A stretch of 42,618 nt of DNA from Planctomycetota bacterium (GCA_027063065.1 JAMOSO010000034.1:1-42618); one strand, 5' to 3'; shown: positions 33,752 to 42,618, counted from the stretch's first letter. The notes: generated by a model from the letters alone, not told the origin. A program made the numbers and translations.

Positions 33752-35460
33752 ACTTTTAACTCCTTAATGATAGCATTCATTAAAGATTGATAATCTGATA
33801 ATAACTGCTTACGTTTTTCGATATTTAATTGCCCACCTGCAAAACGGTACGAGTCCAATTCCGCGTTAAGCTTAACAATATCTTCAATACTTTTACACGC
33901 TACACCTTCTTGCTTTAAAATATTTCGCAAGGATTCACCACTACAACTTGCCACAGGTAAATTAAGCTTATCAGCTAAAAAATTTGGCAAAATTGCCGCT
34001 AAATTATTACAAAAAACAGTTGTAGAACTACCCATATCACGCTTTGCCAGATCTAATCTTTGACGCATTAGCTTTAAACTATTACGCCTTCGACTATATC
34101 CTGCTTGATTATTTTTATTGGCGATATATTTTTTAATACGCAATAAAACAAAAATTATAAAACTAACAACATAAATAGCCAATATCCATAAGCGATTGGG
34201 ACGATGATAGTTTGTAACATCTTTTAGGGGTAACAAATCTGTATTTAACAATTTGATTTTGTTTCCAGCTCTAACCGCTGCCGCTGTTATAGCAGTTTGC
34301 TTACCCGGCTTAACCAACAAATCAAATGGCCCAGCTTTTAACTGACGATATTTATTTGCAGAAGTATCAAAATAATTAAATACCAAAGGACCGACACTAA
34401 TTTTACCTGGTTTTTCTGGCACTAGCAATTGAGACGCCTCTAAAGAACCTGATAATAATCTGCCCTTATCGACTTGTTTTTTTATCTCAGGTTCATAGGT
34501 TTTTATACCGCTTGGCAAATGCAATTTTGGCGATACCAATAAATTAATATCACCCTTTCCACTGATTTTATATTTTAAAGTTACGCCCTCGCCAACAACA
34601 ACCTCTTTTTGACTTATATTTGCTTGCAAATGATAAGTTCCAACCACCCCAGAAAAATCCTTTGGCTTTCCCTTATCTGGCAAAGCTTTAATATCAACAG
34701 TCAACGCCTTAGCTGATATATTTTTACGTATCAAGTTACCAAAAGTTGCCCCAAAAATCCCATCAAAAGGGCTGTGTGAAACTCGTTGTGACATAGACAA
34801 TGTCAGATATACTTCTGGTATAACTAAATGCCCAAGCTCTTTAGGCGTAACTATTTGATACCAAGATGCAACTTCAAATTGTCTTCCGTCAATTACCTCT
34901 CTCTTTTGCTCCGCCTGCTGTGGCTCAGATATAGTAAAATTACCCCCATCGCGGTTCATATTAGAAACACCTCTTATATGTTGGTGTCTAAACAATAATT
35001 CTGTAACCAAAATAACTGGCTCACCAATATAATATTGCTTACGCGTTGTCCTTTGACGCAAAATAATATTAGCATCAACCACAGTTGGCGTTTTTTTAAA
35101 CACACGCAATTGCACTTTATTGGTCTTGATATTTTTACCATTTACATTAATTGTATAAGGCCCTATATAATACTGCCCTACTTTGCGAGCTATAATCTCG
35201 TATGTATAAGTAATAGAGCGTTCGACAACCCCATTAATAGATTGATAACTACTACTTCTACCTGTAGAAGTTATTTTTAATCCTGCCATATCAAAGATAT
35301 CTGGTGCATCGGATTCATTAACACCACGCAAAGTTAAAGTCAAACTTGTGATATCATTAACGCCTATTTTATTTTCATCCAAGCTCAACGTAGCCGTTGG
35401 CAATGCAAATGCCACGCAACTAACCAACATAAAAAAAGATAACCAAAATGATTTTACCAT
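33748..35460 (-). CDS. batD: BatD-like protein
   Basis: 570 residues from the ATG at 35460, which overlaps the BatB-BatC stop as TAATG with AAGGA upstream. A signal peptide (SFWLSFFMLVSCVAFALP) leads several immunoglobulin-like beta domains in the periplasm (ATLSLDENKIGVNDITSLTL; EIIARKVGQYYIGPYTI; NISQKEVVVGEGVTLKYKIS). A membrane helix lies near residue 425 (LWILAIYVVSFIIFVLLRI), followed by a cytoplasmic helical tail of about 130 residues. This is the BatD (oxygen tolerance) layout. It is thought to act with the VWA proteins BatA and BatB in the cell envelope. Confidence 0.9.
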   Translation of the reverse strand: MVKSFWLSFFMLVSCVAFALPTATLSLDENKIGVNDITSLTLTLRGVNESDAPDIFDMAGLKITSTGRSSSYQSINGVVERSITYTYEIIARKVGQYYIGPYTINVNGKNIKTNKVQLRVFKKTPTVVDANIILRQRTTRKQYYIGEPVILVTELLFRHQHIRGVSNMNRDGGNFTISEPQQAEQKREVIDGRQFEVASWYQIVTPKELGHLVIPEVYLTLSMSQRVSHSPFDGIFGATFGNLIRKNISAKALTVDIKALPDKGKPKDFSGVVGTYHLQANISQKEVVVGEGVTLKYKISGKGDINLLVSPKLHLPSGIKTYEPEIKKQVDKGRLLSGSLEASQLLVPEKPGKISVGPLVFNYFDTSANKYRQLKAGPFDLLVKPGKQTAITAAAVRAGNKIKLLNTDLLPLKDVTNYHRPNRLWILAIYVVSFIIFVLLRIKKYIANKNNQAGYSRRRNSLKLMRQRLDLAKRDMGSSTTVFCNNLAAILPNFLADKLNLPVASCSGESLRNILKQEGVACKSIEDIVKLNAELDSYRFAGGQLNIEKRKQLLSDYQSLMNAIIKELKV

Positions 35461-37250
35461 TACCAATCCTTCTCAATAACTTTGTTTTGATTTGTACTTG
35501 GAAACTGCATATACAAAGTACGCCTTGTATCCTTTTCCCTTTGTTGTGCCTCTTGCATTAATTTTTTTAAGTCTTTCTTACTTAACTTATTAGCGTCTGT
35601 TTGCTTATCGTTAGATTTAGCCTCAGACGATTTTTTTTGTTTTTTATTATTTTGCTGATTTTTATCCGATTTATTTTTTTTGCTATCGCCATCTTTTTTA
35701 TCTTTTTTATTCTGTTTGTTTTTTTTATTACTTTTTTTATTACCTGTATTATCTTTATCTTTTTTATTATTTTTACCATCCTTGTTTTTTTTGTCTTTTT
35801 GATTTTTTTTGTCTTTCTTATCTTGTTGTTTTTTATCGTCTTTTTGTTTTTGCTGTTTTTTTTGTTTTTCTAATTCTTTCTTTGCATATTCCAAATTAAA
35901 TTTTGCATTTTTATCTTTAGGATTAACTTTTAATACCGCCTCATAATTAGCGATTGCATCTTTATATTTTTTTTGTTTTAAAACCGCATTGCCAAGATTA
36001 TAACGTGAACGCAAACCCAATTCTTTATCTTTTAAAACTGCCGAAAACGATTTAGCAGCATTTTTAAAATCTCCCGCTTTATATTGAGCAACTCCTAAAT
36101 TATATTGTAATTTTATGTTTTCTGGCAATTGAACTTGTGCATTAATAAATGCATTTACCGCTTCTTTAGGATTTGACTTTAATAATTTTTGTCCTCGTTC
36201 AATATCGTCAAAAGCATCTGCTTTTACACTATTTGCACTCAAAATAAACAACAATAAAAATAAAAGATTATATTTTAAACCTATGATTATATATACAAAC
36301 AACAAAACAATAGCAATAGCCAAAGGATATTGAAAACGCTGAAAATGACGCTTAACACGCTGTTGTTGCATATCCTTAGGTTGCATAGGCTCTATATACC
36401 TACGATACAATTCCTCAAGTCCCAACGCTCCAGCACTGGCTTGCAAATATGCACCGCCTGTTTGGGTGGCAATTAACTGCAAAGTAGTCTCATCTAACTT
36501 TGAAAATGCTATATTGCCATTAGCATCTTTTAAAAAAGTTTTATGCCCATCTTTTAATATTTCAATCCTTGAACCTTCTTTTGTACCAATGCCAACTGTA
36601 AAAATATGTACCCCTGCTTGTTTAGCTCTATCGATAACCCCCTGAATATCCCCATCATGGGATTCGCCATCAGTAATAACAACTATTGCTCTGTGCTTAC
36701 CTACAACAGATTTAAAACTATCAATCGCCATATTAATGGCAGCGGCAACATTAGTACCTCCATCGGGTATCATCTTTTGGTTAATATCATCTATAAATAA
36801 ACGTGCCGCTGAATAATCAAAAGTTAACGGAAACAATACATGAGCAGAGCCCGCAAAAGGTATTAAAGAAATCCTATCACCTTTTAATAATTTTAATAAA
36901 TCTATAATTTCTCGTTTTGCCCGTGCCAACCTATTAGGCAAAACATCAGTTGCCAACATCGATTTAGACGTATCTAAAACCACAACTATATCAATACCTT
37001 TACGATGTATGCTTTCCCAACGATAACCCCATTGGGGTTTAGCTAATGCAATTATCAAAAATCCATAAATCAATGATAACACAAAAGCTTTACGCAACCA
37101 TTTATCTTGCTTAAACATACGATCAAAAGCCTCATTAGAGGCAAAATTAATCTGTTGTTTATACTTACTTTTACTGCAAACCCATAAGCCAAAAATAATA
37201 ACTGGTATTAAAAATAAAAAATATAATACTTCTGGAGACTGCCAAATCAT
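35460..37250 (-). CDS. batB: BatB-BatC fusion: VWA domain plus TPR and Lys-rich tail
   Basis: 596 residues from the ATG at 37250, which overlaps the batA stop (TAATG) with GAGGG upstream. Two N-terminal membrane helices precede a VWA domain with a complete MIDAS (DTSKS at 93-97, SLIPFAGSA, VVITDGESHDGD). A membrane helix near 320-340 follows (FQYPLAIAIVLLFVYIIIGL), then a second, signal-like segment ending SVKA. Three TPR units come next (LQYNLGVAQYKAGDFKNAAK; LRSRYNLGNAVLKQKKYKDA) and then about 90 residues of Lys/Asp/Asn/Gln repeats. BatB and BatC are often separate genes; here they are one. The tail is presumably outside the cytoplasmic membrane. Confidence 0.92.
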   Translation of the reverse strand: MIWQSPEVLYFLFLIPVIIFGLWVCSKSKYKQQINFASNEAFDRMFKQDKWLRKAFVLSLIYGFLIIALAKPQWGYRWESIHRKGIDIVVVLDTSKSMLATDVLPNRLARAKREIIDLLKLLKGDRISLIPFAGSAHVLFPLTFDYSAARLFIDDINQKMIPDGGTNVAAAINMAIDSFKSVVGKHRAIVVITDGESHDGDIQGVIDRAKQAGVHIFTVGIGTKEGSRIEILKDGHKTFLKDANGNIAFSKLDETTLQLIATQTGGAYLQASAGALGLEELYRRYIEPMQPKDMQQQRVKRHFQRFQYPLAIAIVLLFVYIIIGLKYNLLFLLLFILSANSVKADAFDDIERGQKLLKSNPKEAVNAFINAQVQLPENIKLQYNLGVAQYKAGDFKNAAKSFSAVLKDKELGLRSRYNLGNAVLKQKKYKDAIANYEAVLKVNPKDKNAKFNLEYAKKELEKQKKQQKQKDDKKQQDKKDKKNQKDKKNKDGKNNKKDKDNTGNKKSNKKNKQNKKDKKDGDSKKNKSDKNQQNNKKQKKSSEAKSNDKQTDANKLSKKDLKKLMQEAQQREKDTRRTLYMQFPSTNQNKVIEKDW

Positions 37251-38239
37251 TATATAGCCCTCAACCACGTTGCCGAAAGTAACTGTGCCATCAGTAAACA
37301 TACCAAGGCACAAACCAAAGGATATGTAAATAATTCACGCCATTTAAAATAAATTGTGGCATCAATTTTTGTTTTTTCAAGTTTATCTATCTCTGAATAA
37401 ATCTTATCCAAAGCATCTTTATCATCAGCTTTAAAAAATTTACCCCCTGTTATTTTAGCAATTTTAACCATTTCACTAAAATCTGGATTGCTATTAAAAT
37501 AATCAATGGTTTGCCTGCCAAAAAACTCTCTTTTATACGGTACTCTACCGCGTCTACCAACCGCTATAGTATAAACTTTAACGCCCAATTGCTTAGCTGC
37601 TTTTGCAGCCGTTATCGGCTCGACTTGCATATTGTTATTTTCGCCATCTGTTAGTAATAATACTATTTTTGATTTTGCTTTAGACTTATCTAAACGCGCC
37701 AAAGCACTCATAAGCCCTAAACCAATAGCTGTACCATCCTTTGGAGTCATACCAACCTTAACTTGTCTAACAAAAGTTATCAACATATCACCATCAAAAA
37801 TCATCGGACTTTGGGTATAAGCCTCACCTGCAAAAACTACTAACCCCATCCTATCAGTTGGTCTTTTTTTTATAAAATTTTCTACGACCTCTTTCACAAT
37901 ATCCAAGCGATTTTTTTGATGATTAGCATCCATATCCAATCCATACATAGAGGTAGAAACATCTATACATAAAGCAATATCAATCCCATTAGTTGTAACC
38001 TCGTGTTTTTGATTGCCCCACTGTGGGCGGGCTAAAGCCAAAACTAATAAAATAAATGATAAAACATATAAATAAAAAGGGGCATTTATAAATCTTTGTT
38101 TTAATGTTTTAGGTAAACCATCTATTAACAACGCCGAAGAATACTTAATTACTTTTGGTTTATTTTTATAGACAATCAACCATACAATTAACAAAGCTAG
38201 CAAAGCTAACAAAAACCATGGGGATTCAAATCTAAACAT
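37250..38239 (-). CDS. batA: BatA: VWA-domain membrane protein
   Basis: 329 residues. Two N-terminal membrane helices (WFLLALLALLIVWLIVY; YLYVLSFILLVLALA) lead a VWA domain with an intact metal-dependent adhesion site (DVSTS at 93-97, VVFAGEAYTQSP, VLLLTDGENNN). A C-terminal helix (YPLVCALVCLLMAQLLSATW) follows. The ALARPQWG motif before the VWA is typical of BatA and BatB. It overlaps the preceding DUF4381-like gene by eight bases and has GGAGGA close to the ATG. It probably pairs with BatB as substrate-engaging partners of the MoxR ATPase. Confidence 0.94.
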   Translation of the reverse strand: MFRFESPWFLLALLALLIVWLIVYKNKPKVIKYSSALLIDGLPKTLKQRFINAPFYLYVLSFILLVLALARPQWGNQKHEVTTNGIDIALCIDVSTSMYGLDMDANHQKNRLDIVKEVVENFIKKRPTDRMGLVVFAGEAYTQSPMIFDGDMLITFVRQVKVGMTPKDGTAIGLGLMSALARLDKSKAKSKIVLLLTDGENNNMQVEPITAAKAAKQLGVKVYTIAVGRRGRVPYKREFFGRQTIDYFNSNPDFSEMVKIAKITGGKFFKADDKDALDKIYSEIDKLEKTKIDATIYFKWRELFTYPLVCALVCLLMAQLLSATWLRAI

Positions 38240-38717
38240 ATTCCTCCAAGAAAAATTGTTTTAATCCTTTAGCTGAATTTTCTGCATGACTGGGGCTAAC
38301 TTGATGCTTGGCAAACTTAACCATATCGGCCTCGCGTAAAAATGTCTCTAACATCTGACGATTGGCATCATTTAATAAACTAGAACGACTGGCATTAATT
38401 AGAAATTCTTCGGTTGTTTGCTCTGTGGCATTTAAATCAAAACGTCTTTCTATAAAACGCCTTACTATATTGGATAACTCAATATAATATTGTTTGGCAT
38501 CACTAAATTTTAATTGCTCCAAGGCTTGCAACGCCTCTTGTTCTGCAGGAATAGGCGGAGGTTGCTGCTCCACAACAGGCTTTTTATGACGGCGTTTATA
38601 AATAAACCATAACACAAATAATAACAATAAAACAATTACACCTATTGATACATACACCCACGGAAACGGTCTAACAATTTCTACTGCTGGTGCAATATCT
38701 TTGATTACATCTTGCAT
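38232..38717 (-). CDS. DUF4381-like single-span membrane protein
   Basis: 161 residues. One membrane helix near the N-terminus (VYVSIGVIVLLLLFVLWFIY) is followed by a basic stop-transfer segment (KRRHKK), a Pro-rich linker and a cytoplasmic helical domain (ALQALEQLKFSDAKQYYIEL; FIERRFDLNATEQTTEEFLI). This matches the small protein usually found between DUF58 and batA genes. It overlaps its upstream neighbour by 13 bases and batA by eight. It is probably an assembly or regulatory partner of the MoxR-Bat complex. Confidence 0.85.
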   Translation of the reverse strand: MQDVIKDIAPAVEIVRPFPWVYVSIGVIVLLLLFVLWFIYKRRHKKPVVEQQPPPIPAEQEALQALEQLKFSDAKQYYIELSNIVRRFIERRFDLNATEQTTEEFLINASRSSLLNDANRQMLETFLREADMVKFAKHQVSPSHAENSAKGLKQFFLEEYV

Positions 38718-39592
38718 TTTGCTTCTCTGCGTCTAAAAAACTTAATTAATGGTTCTAACATATCTTCTTCGGTTTTAATATCTACATAATCAATTTTACA
38801 ACGATGAAACAACATCTGTAGTTGTTGCTCTCTTAGTGTTGCACGTTTGGCAAATTCTTGACGAACATACTTAGAAGAACTATCTATTAAATAAGTTTCG
38901 CCACTTTCTGCACTTTGCAATCGTATTAAACCAACATTTGGCAACTTGCGTTCACGGATATCATTTAAACGTATTGCAGTTAATTCATGACGTTTGGCAG
39001 TGCTTTTTAAAGCTTTTTCAAAATCACTTTGCTCTTGCAAAAAATCACTCACCACAAATGTTAAAGCATGACGACGTATAACTTTATTAAGATGCTCCAA
39101 AGCCAAAGCTATGTCTGTGCCATTATTTTTAGGCTCAAATGTTAAAATATCACGTATTAAACGCAAAACATGCTTACGGCCTTTATCTGGTGGCAAATAA
39201 TGCTCTATTTGATTAGTAAAAATTATCATACCAACCTTATCATTATTGCGAATAGCCGAAAACGCCAACAACGCACACATTTCAGCAGCAACTGTATTTT
39301 TAGTTTTTGCTACTGAACCAAAGCTGCCCGAACCCGACAAATCCACTAAAAACATTACAGTTTGTTCACGTTCTTCTTCAAAACGCTTAATGTAGGCTTC
39401 GCCTGTTCTGGCTGTTACATTCCAATCAATAGAACGCACATCATCGCCAGCTATATACTGGCGAACTTCGGCAAACTCCATACCTTGCCCTTTGAATACT
39501 GACTTGTATTCTCCAGCTAAGCCCTGTTTAAGCAGGCGTGTTGTACGCAACTGAATAGCTCGTACCTGTTTTAAAACTTCTGAATCAAGCAC
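38705..39592 (-). CDS. DUF58-domain protein (VWA-like, MoxR-associated)
   Basis: 295 residues. It has a GTG start at 39592 with AGGAT upstream. DUF58 signatures are FKGQGMEFAEVRQYIAGDDV, RSIDWNVTARTGEAYIKRFE and EREQTVMFLVDLSGSGSFG. The last provides a VWA-type site (DLSGS). No membrane helix is present, so it is cytosolic or peripheral. It lies 12 bases after the moxR-type gene and overlaps the DUF4381-like gene, the standard order in Bat operons. Confidence 0.94.
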   Translation of the reverse strand: MLDSEVLKQVRAIQLRTTRLLKQGLAGEYKSVFKGQGMEFAEVRQYIAGDDVRSIDWNVTARTGEAYIKRFEEEREQTVMFLVDLSGSGSFGSVAKTKNTVAAEMCALLAFSAIRNNDKVGMIIFTNQIEHYLPPDKGRKHVLRLIRDILTFEPKNNGTDIALALEHLNKVIRRHALTFVVSDFLQEQSDFEKALKSTAKRHELTAIRLNDIRERKLPNVGLIRLQSAESGETYLIDSSSKYVRQEFAKRATLREQQLQMLFHRCKIDYVDIKTEEDMLEPLIKFFRRREAKCKM

Positions 39593-39604
39593 AACTAATC
39601 CTAT

Positions 39605-40588
39605 TTAAGGTACTGGAACAGTATCAAAAATAGTCTGTACAATTTGATCACTTGTAATATCTTCTGCCTCTGCCTCATAAGATAGCAAAATACGATGACG
39701 CAATACATCCTTACCAATATCTTTAACGTCTTGTGGTGTTACATAGCCACGTTTTTGCATAAAAGCATAGGCTTTAGCCGCCAATGTTAACGCAATAGTA
39801 GCACGGGGTGATGCTCCATATTCTATATACGAATCTACATCTAAATTGTAGTCCTTAGGAGTACGTGATGCCATAACCAAATCAACTATATAATTGTTGA
39901 TTTGATCATCAATATAAACCTCATCAACTACAGACCTCACCTTTAATATTGCCTCTGGAGTAATTACAGCATTTATTTTTTGATTTGCACTTGTTTTTGC
40001 CATACGTTTTTGAATAGCTAATTCTTCTTCACGACTTGGATAACCAACAATTACTTTAAACATAAACCTATCTACCTGAGCCTCTGGCAACGGGTAGGTG
40101 CCTTCTTGTTCAACAGGATTTTGCGTTGCCAATACCATAAGCGGATTGGGCAAATCATAAGTATCATTGCCGATAGTTACCTGACGCTCTTGCATTGCCT
40201 CCAACAACGCCGATTGCACTTTAGCAGGTGCACGGTTAATTTCGTCTGCCAAAACCAAATTGGCAAATACTGGGCCTTTTTTAACGCTAAAAGATGCTTC
40301 TTTAGGATTATAAATCAATGTACCAACCACATCTGAAGGTAATAAATCAGGCGTAAATTGTATGCGATTAAAACTGGCGCTAATTGAATTTGCCAAAGCA
40401 GATATTGTGCTAGTTTTAGCTAAACCTGGTAAACCCTCCACTAAAACATGTCCATTGGCTAACAAGGCAACAATAAGTCTATCAATTAATTGTTTTTGAC
40501 CAACAATAACTTTAGAGATTTCCATACGCAAAGCCGATACAAATGCAGCCTCAGCTTCTACTTTTGCAGTAATTTCATTAATATCCAT
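39605..40588 (-). CDS. MoxR-family AAA+ ATPase
   Basis: 327 residues. Walker A is GLPGLAKT at 52-59, Walker B is LVLADEINRAP near 110-120, and the sensor and family signature ATQNPVEQEGTYPLPEAQVDRF follows. A C-terminal lid domain carries GASPRATIALTLAAKAYAFM. MoxR ATPases act as chaperones that load or remodel VWA-domain proteins, here most likely DUF58, BatA and BatB encoded downstream. GAGGA lies four bases before the ATG, 11 bases after the mutarotase-like gene. Confidence 0.96.
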   Translation of the reverse strand: MDINEITAKVEAEAAFVSALRMEISKVIVGQKQLIDRLIVALLANGHVLVEGLPGLAKTSTISALANSISASFNRIQFTPDLLPSDVVGTLIYNPKEASFSVKKGPVFANLVLADEINRAPAKVQSALLEAMQERQVTIGNDTYDLPNPLMVLATQNPVEQEGTYPLPEAQVDRFMFKVIVGYPSREEELAIQKRMAKTSANQKINAVITPEAILKVRSVVDEVYIDDQINNYIVDLVMASRTPKDYNLDVDSYIEYGASPRATIALTLAAKAYAFMQKRGYVTPQDVKDIGKDVLRHRILLSYEAEAEDITSDQIVQTIFDTVPVP

Positions 40589-40599
40589 ATTATCCTCAC

Positions 40600-41460
40600 T
40601 TAAAATTTATAAGTTATTTCCCATTGGGCATTTTCATTTGGTTCTAAAGTATCAACCAAATATGGTTCGGGACTAAATGCCTTATCGCAAAACCATACTG
40701 GGATACTATCCACTGGAAAACCACAATCAATTTCTACATTACCAATTAATTTATGTTTAAGCGTCATCAAAAAATCTTCGTCGTCATCATTAACTTTGCC
40801 AACATTAAATACAACGCTATCGTATTTATCTGCGCTATAATCCTTGGGAAGGTTAATCTTTAACTCTCCATTTTTGTCTAAAGAATAAAAATTATTCAAT
40901 TCATACTTTGCAGGTATATGTCCAACCACGCCGTCATTTGTCAAAGGTAAAAATGGATGAGCAAACCACGACAATGGCATTGGAGCACTACTGCAATTTT
41001 CTAATACATTTACCAAAATTAGCTCACGGTTTTCAAGTATAATTTCTCTAGTTAATGCGTAAGAATAATCTTTATAATCGTGTATGGCATAAAAGCCCAA
41101 AGCATTGTCTGCTTTTTGAATTTTCCAATCTAATGGTTCTACAACATTGGTGTTTTCTTTGGCAAAACTATGTTTAATAGGGTTTTCATAACGCACCAAT
41201 CCAACCCCTATCGCCATAATCAAATCACCTATTTCGGCAGAATCCAAACCGGGATACGCATTAAAAGCATCGGGTAAACCCTGAGAACAAAACGTATTAT
41301 ATGTATCAGGAAAAGTAGGCCCAGATAATAACGCCCCTTTATTTTTATCGTATACCTGAAATATCTGCCCCCCGCTACAATATCTGCTACCTAATTTGTC
41401 TATATCTTTTTGAGGATCTAAAACTTCTACTTTAAGATGATTGTTTTCAATTATTAACAT
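40600..41460 (-). CDS. Aldose-epimerase-like (galactose mutarotase fold) protein
   Basis: 286 residues, cytosolic. The beta-rich sequence with RYCSGGQIFQVYDKNKGALL, TFCSQGLPDAFNAYPG and PLSWFAHPFLPL resembles the aldose 1-epimerase superfamily, in which a His of the WFAHPF type lies in the sugar site. I cannot identify the canonical catalytic Glu with certainty, so activity is open. TAGGAG precedes the ATG, and the gene lies nine bases after the ABC transporter stop and 11 before the MoxR gene. Its role in this operon is not evident. Confidence 0.7.
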   Translation of the reverse strand: MLIIENNHLKVEVLDPQKDIDKLGSRYCSGGQIFQVYDKNKGALLSGPTFPDTYNTFCSQGLPDAFNAYPGLDSAEIGDLIMAIGVGLVRYENPIKHSFAKENTNVVEPLDWKIQKADNALGFYAIHDYKDYSYALTREIILENRELILVNVLENCSSAPMPLSWFAHPFLPLTNDGVVGHIPAKYELNNFYSLDKNGELKINLPKDYSADKYDSVVFNVGKVNDDDEDFLMTLKHKLIGNVEIDCGFPVDSIPVWFCDKAFSPEPYLVDTLEPNENAQWEITYKF

Positions 41461-41469
41461 TTATTTCTC

Positions 41470-42618
41470 CTAGGCTATAGCCTGTATACGACATAACTCG
41501 GTATAATTTTCGCATCTTTGTAACAACTCATTATGAGTACCCCTATCTATAATTTTACCGCTATCCATTACCACAATCATATCGGCATTTTTTATTGTAG
41601 ATAACCTATGTGCAACTACTAATACCGTTCTTGATTGCATAAGATTTTCTAACGCGTGTTGAACTAAACGCTCTGAACGAGTATCCAATGCACTTGTTGC
41701 TTCGTCCAAAATTAATATAGGAGCATTTCTTACAATGGCGCGCGCAATAGCAATACGTTGGCGTTGACCACCAGAGAGTCTTAAACCCTGCTCACCAATT
41801 GGTGTATCATATTTCAACTCCATCTCTTCAATAAATTCGTGAGCTTCAGCAGCCTTAGCGGCATTTTCAATTTCGTTTATGGTTACTTTGCGCCCTGCGC
41901 CAAAAGCAATATTATTTGCAATAGTATCATCAAACAAAAAAGTATGCTGGGTTACTACTGCAATTTGCGAACGCAACCATTTTAAATTTAATTGTGATAA
42001 TTCTAAATCATCTAACAATAAACTGCCCGATGTTGGCTCATAAAAACGTGGTAACAAATCTGCCAAGGTTGTTTTTCCAGCACCACTAGAGCCAACCAAA
42101 GCAACAATCTTGCCCTTGTGAATTTCTAAATCAATATTGTTTAAAGCTGCTGTTTGACTTTCGGGATATTGAAAACCAAGATTTTTAAATTGTATTTTAT
42201 TCTGAAAATCTGTTTTTGGCACAATACCATCTGTATATGGTTCATCTTTACGATCCACAATGCTAAAAACCCTTTCGGCTGCTGCAATAGATGTTTGTAC
42301 CTTAGCAAACATTGCCCCCAATAATTTAGTTGGATTTTGTAACATACCACCAATAGCTAGAAAAGTTAAATAATTAGCTGCTGAAAACTTATGATTTATC
42401 ACATCGATACCCAAATAATAAGTTGCCAAAGCCAACGGAACAGTAACAATTATTTGTGTCAATGGGCGTGCCATTTCTGAATACTTAACACTTTTCATAG
42501 TGGCTTTGTATTGTTCTTCCGTTATATTTTTATAACGGTTAGATAATGATTGTTCTAACTGAAAACCCTTTACAACCCTATGTCCAACACAAGTTTCTTC
42601 AGCTACAACGGTTTGATC
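41470..42618 (-). CDS. ABC exporter (MsbA-like, fused membrane and ATPase domains), cut by window end
   Basis: 382 codons are visible. The reading frame stays open to the last base, so the N-terminus lies outside the window. The visible membrane part includes EETCVGHRVVKGFQLEQSLS, which matches the coupling-helix region of lipid and peptide exporters, and YLTFLAIGGMLQNPTKLLGA. The ATPase domain has Walker A (GSSGAGKTTL), a Q-loop (VVTQHTFLFDDT), the ABC signature (LSGGQRQRIAIARAI), Walker B (ILILDEATSALD) and the H-loop (VAHRLSTI). It likely flips lipid A or another lipid or peptide as a homodimer. It heads or lies within the minus-strand operon that continues into the MoxR-Bat genes. Confidence 0.93.
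   Translation of the reverse strand, partial: DQTVVAEETCVGHRVVKGFQLEQSLSNRYKNITEEQYKATMKSVKYSEMARPLTQIIVTVPLALATYYLGIDVINHKFSAANYLTFLAIGGMLQNPTKLLGAMFAKVQTSIAAAERVFSIVDRKDEPYTDGIVPKTDFQNKIQFKNLGFQYPESQTAALNNIDLEIHKGKIVALVGSSGAGKTTLADLLPRFYEPTSGSLLLDDLELSQLNLKWLRSQIAVVTQHTFLFDDTIANNIAFGAGRKVTINEIENAAKAAEAHEFIEEMELKYDTPIGEQGLRLSGGQRQRIAIARAIVRNAPILILDEATSALDTRSERLVQHALENLMQSRTVLVVAHRLSTIKNADMIVVMDSGKIIDRGTHNELLQRCENYTELCRIQAIA

Noticed and set aside
35601-35873. Plus-strand 90-codon ORF encoding an extremely hydrophobic, Phe/Ile-rich peptide
   Set aside because: It is the antisense shadow of the Lys-rich tail of the BatB-BatC fusion (AAA codons read in reverse give TTT). There is no ribosome site.

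Overview
The window is a contiguous AT-rich (by eye roughly one third G+C) chromosomal segment of a Gram-negative, diderm bacterium. It has Shine-Dalgarno-led genes, sigma70-like promoters, an outer-membrane beta-barrel protein that ends in Phe, and an RND/TolC efflux system. The phylum cannot be fixed from sequence alone. A eukaryote-type (GT3) glycogen synthase, a MoxR-Bat operon, a glucosylglycerate gene cluster and a protein with a pseudopilin-like 'LxLLGRxLxxYRxxxxGxLP' segment would suit a PVC-group lineage such as Lentisphaerota or Kiritimatiellota. That placement is inference. I see no transposase, phage module, CRISPR array or replication origin.

Layout. (1) 1-5.8 kb, minus strand: tRNA-Ile(CAT) with its own promoter and terminator, downstream of a very large membrane-anchored protein of unknown function, a calcineurin-like phosphoesterase and a GntR/FCD regulator. 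(2) 5.9-9.0 kb, minus: homoserine dehydrogenase and an outer-membrane protein, followed by two short apparent gene remnants. (3) 9.07-16.54 kb, minus: a compact six-gene operon with its own promoter. In transcription order it holds a degenerate M20 peptidase-like protein, glucosyl-3-phosphoglycerate synthase (GpgS), a GT4 glycosyltransferase, a HAD hydrolase, a second GT4 and a GH13 glucosylglycerate-phosphorylase-like enzyme. It probably makes and recycles a glucosylglycerate-based compatible solute or oligosaccharide. (4) 16.7-19.2 kb: rpmB (zinc form), tadA and queA on the plus strand, facing lexA on the minus strand. (5) 19.3-25.6 kb, plus: a TetR/CecR-type regulator with a clear promoter and operator-like dyad, then membrane-fusion protein, RND pump and TolC-like genes. 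(6) 25.6-32.6 kb: a secreted or anchored unknown protein (minus), then Bax-inhibitor-1, an EamA transporter, GT3 glycogen synthase, a 290-base structured intergenic region and two orphan genes (plus). (7) 32.6-42.6 kb, minus: one long operon of ABC exporter (cut by the window end), mutarotase-like protein, MoxR ATPase, DUF58, DUF4381-like, BatA, BatB-BatC fusion, BatD, BatE-like and an unrecognised 119-residue membrane protein. Several of its genes are joined by TAATG or ATGA overlaps.

Items most worth a second look are the glucosylglycerate operon with its M20 relative that has lost metal ligands, the three-arm inverted-repeat array upstream of two orphan genes (31.6-32.6 kb), the rpmB terminator whose 3' arm carries the likely tadA ribosome-binding site, and the unknown gene that ends the Bat operon.
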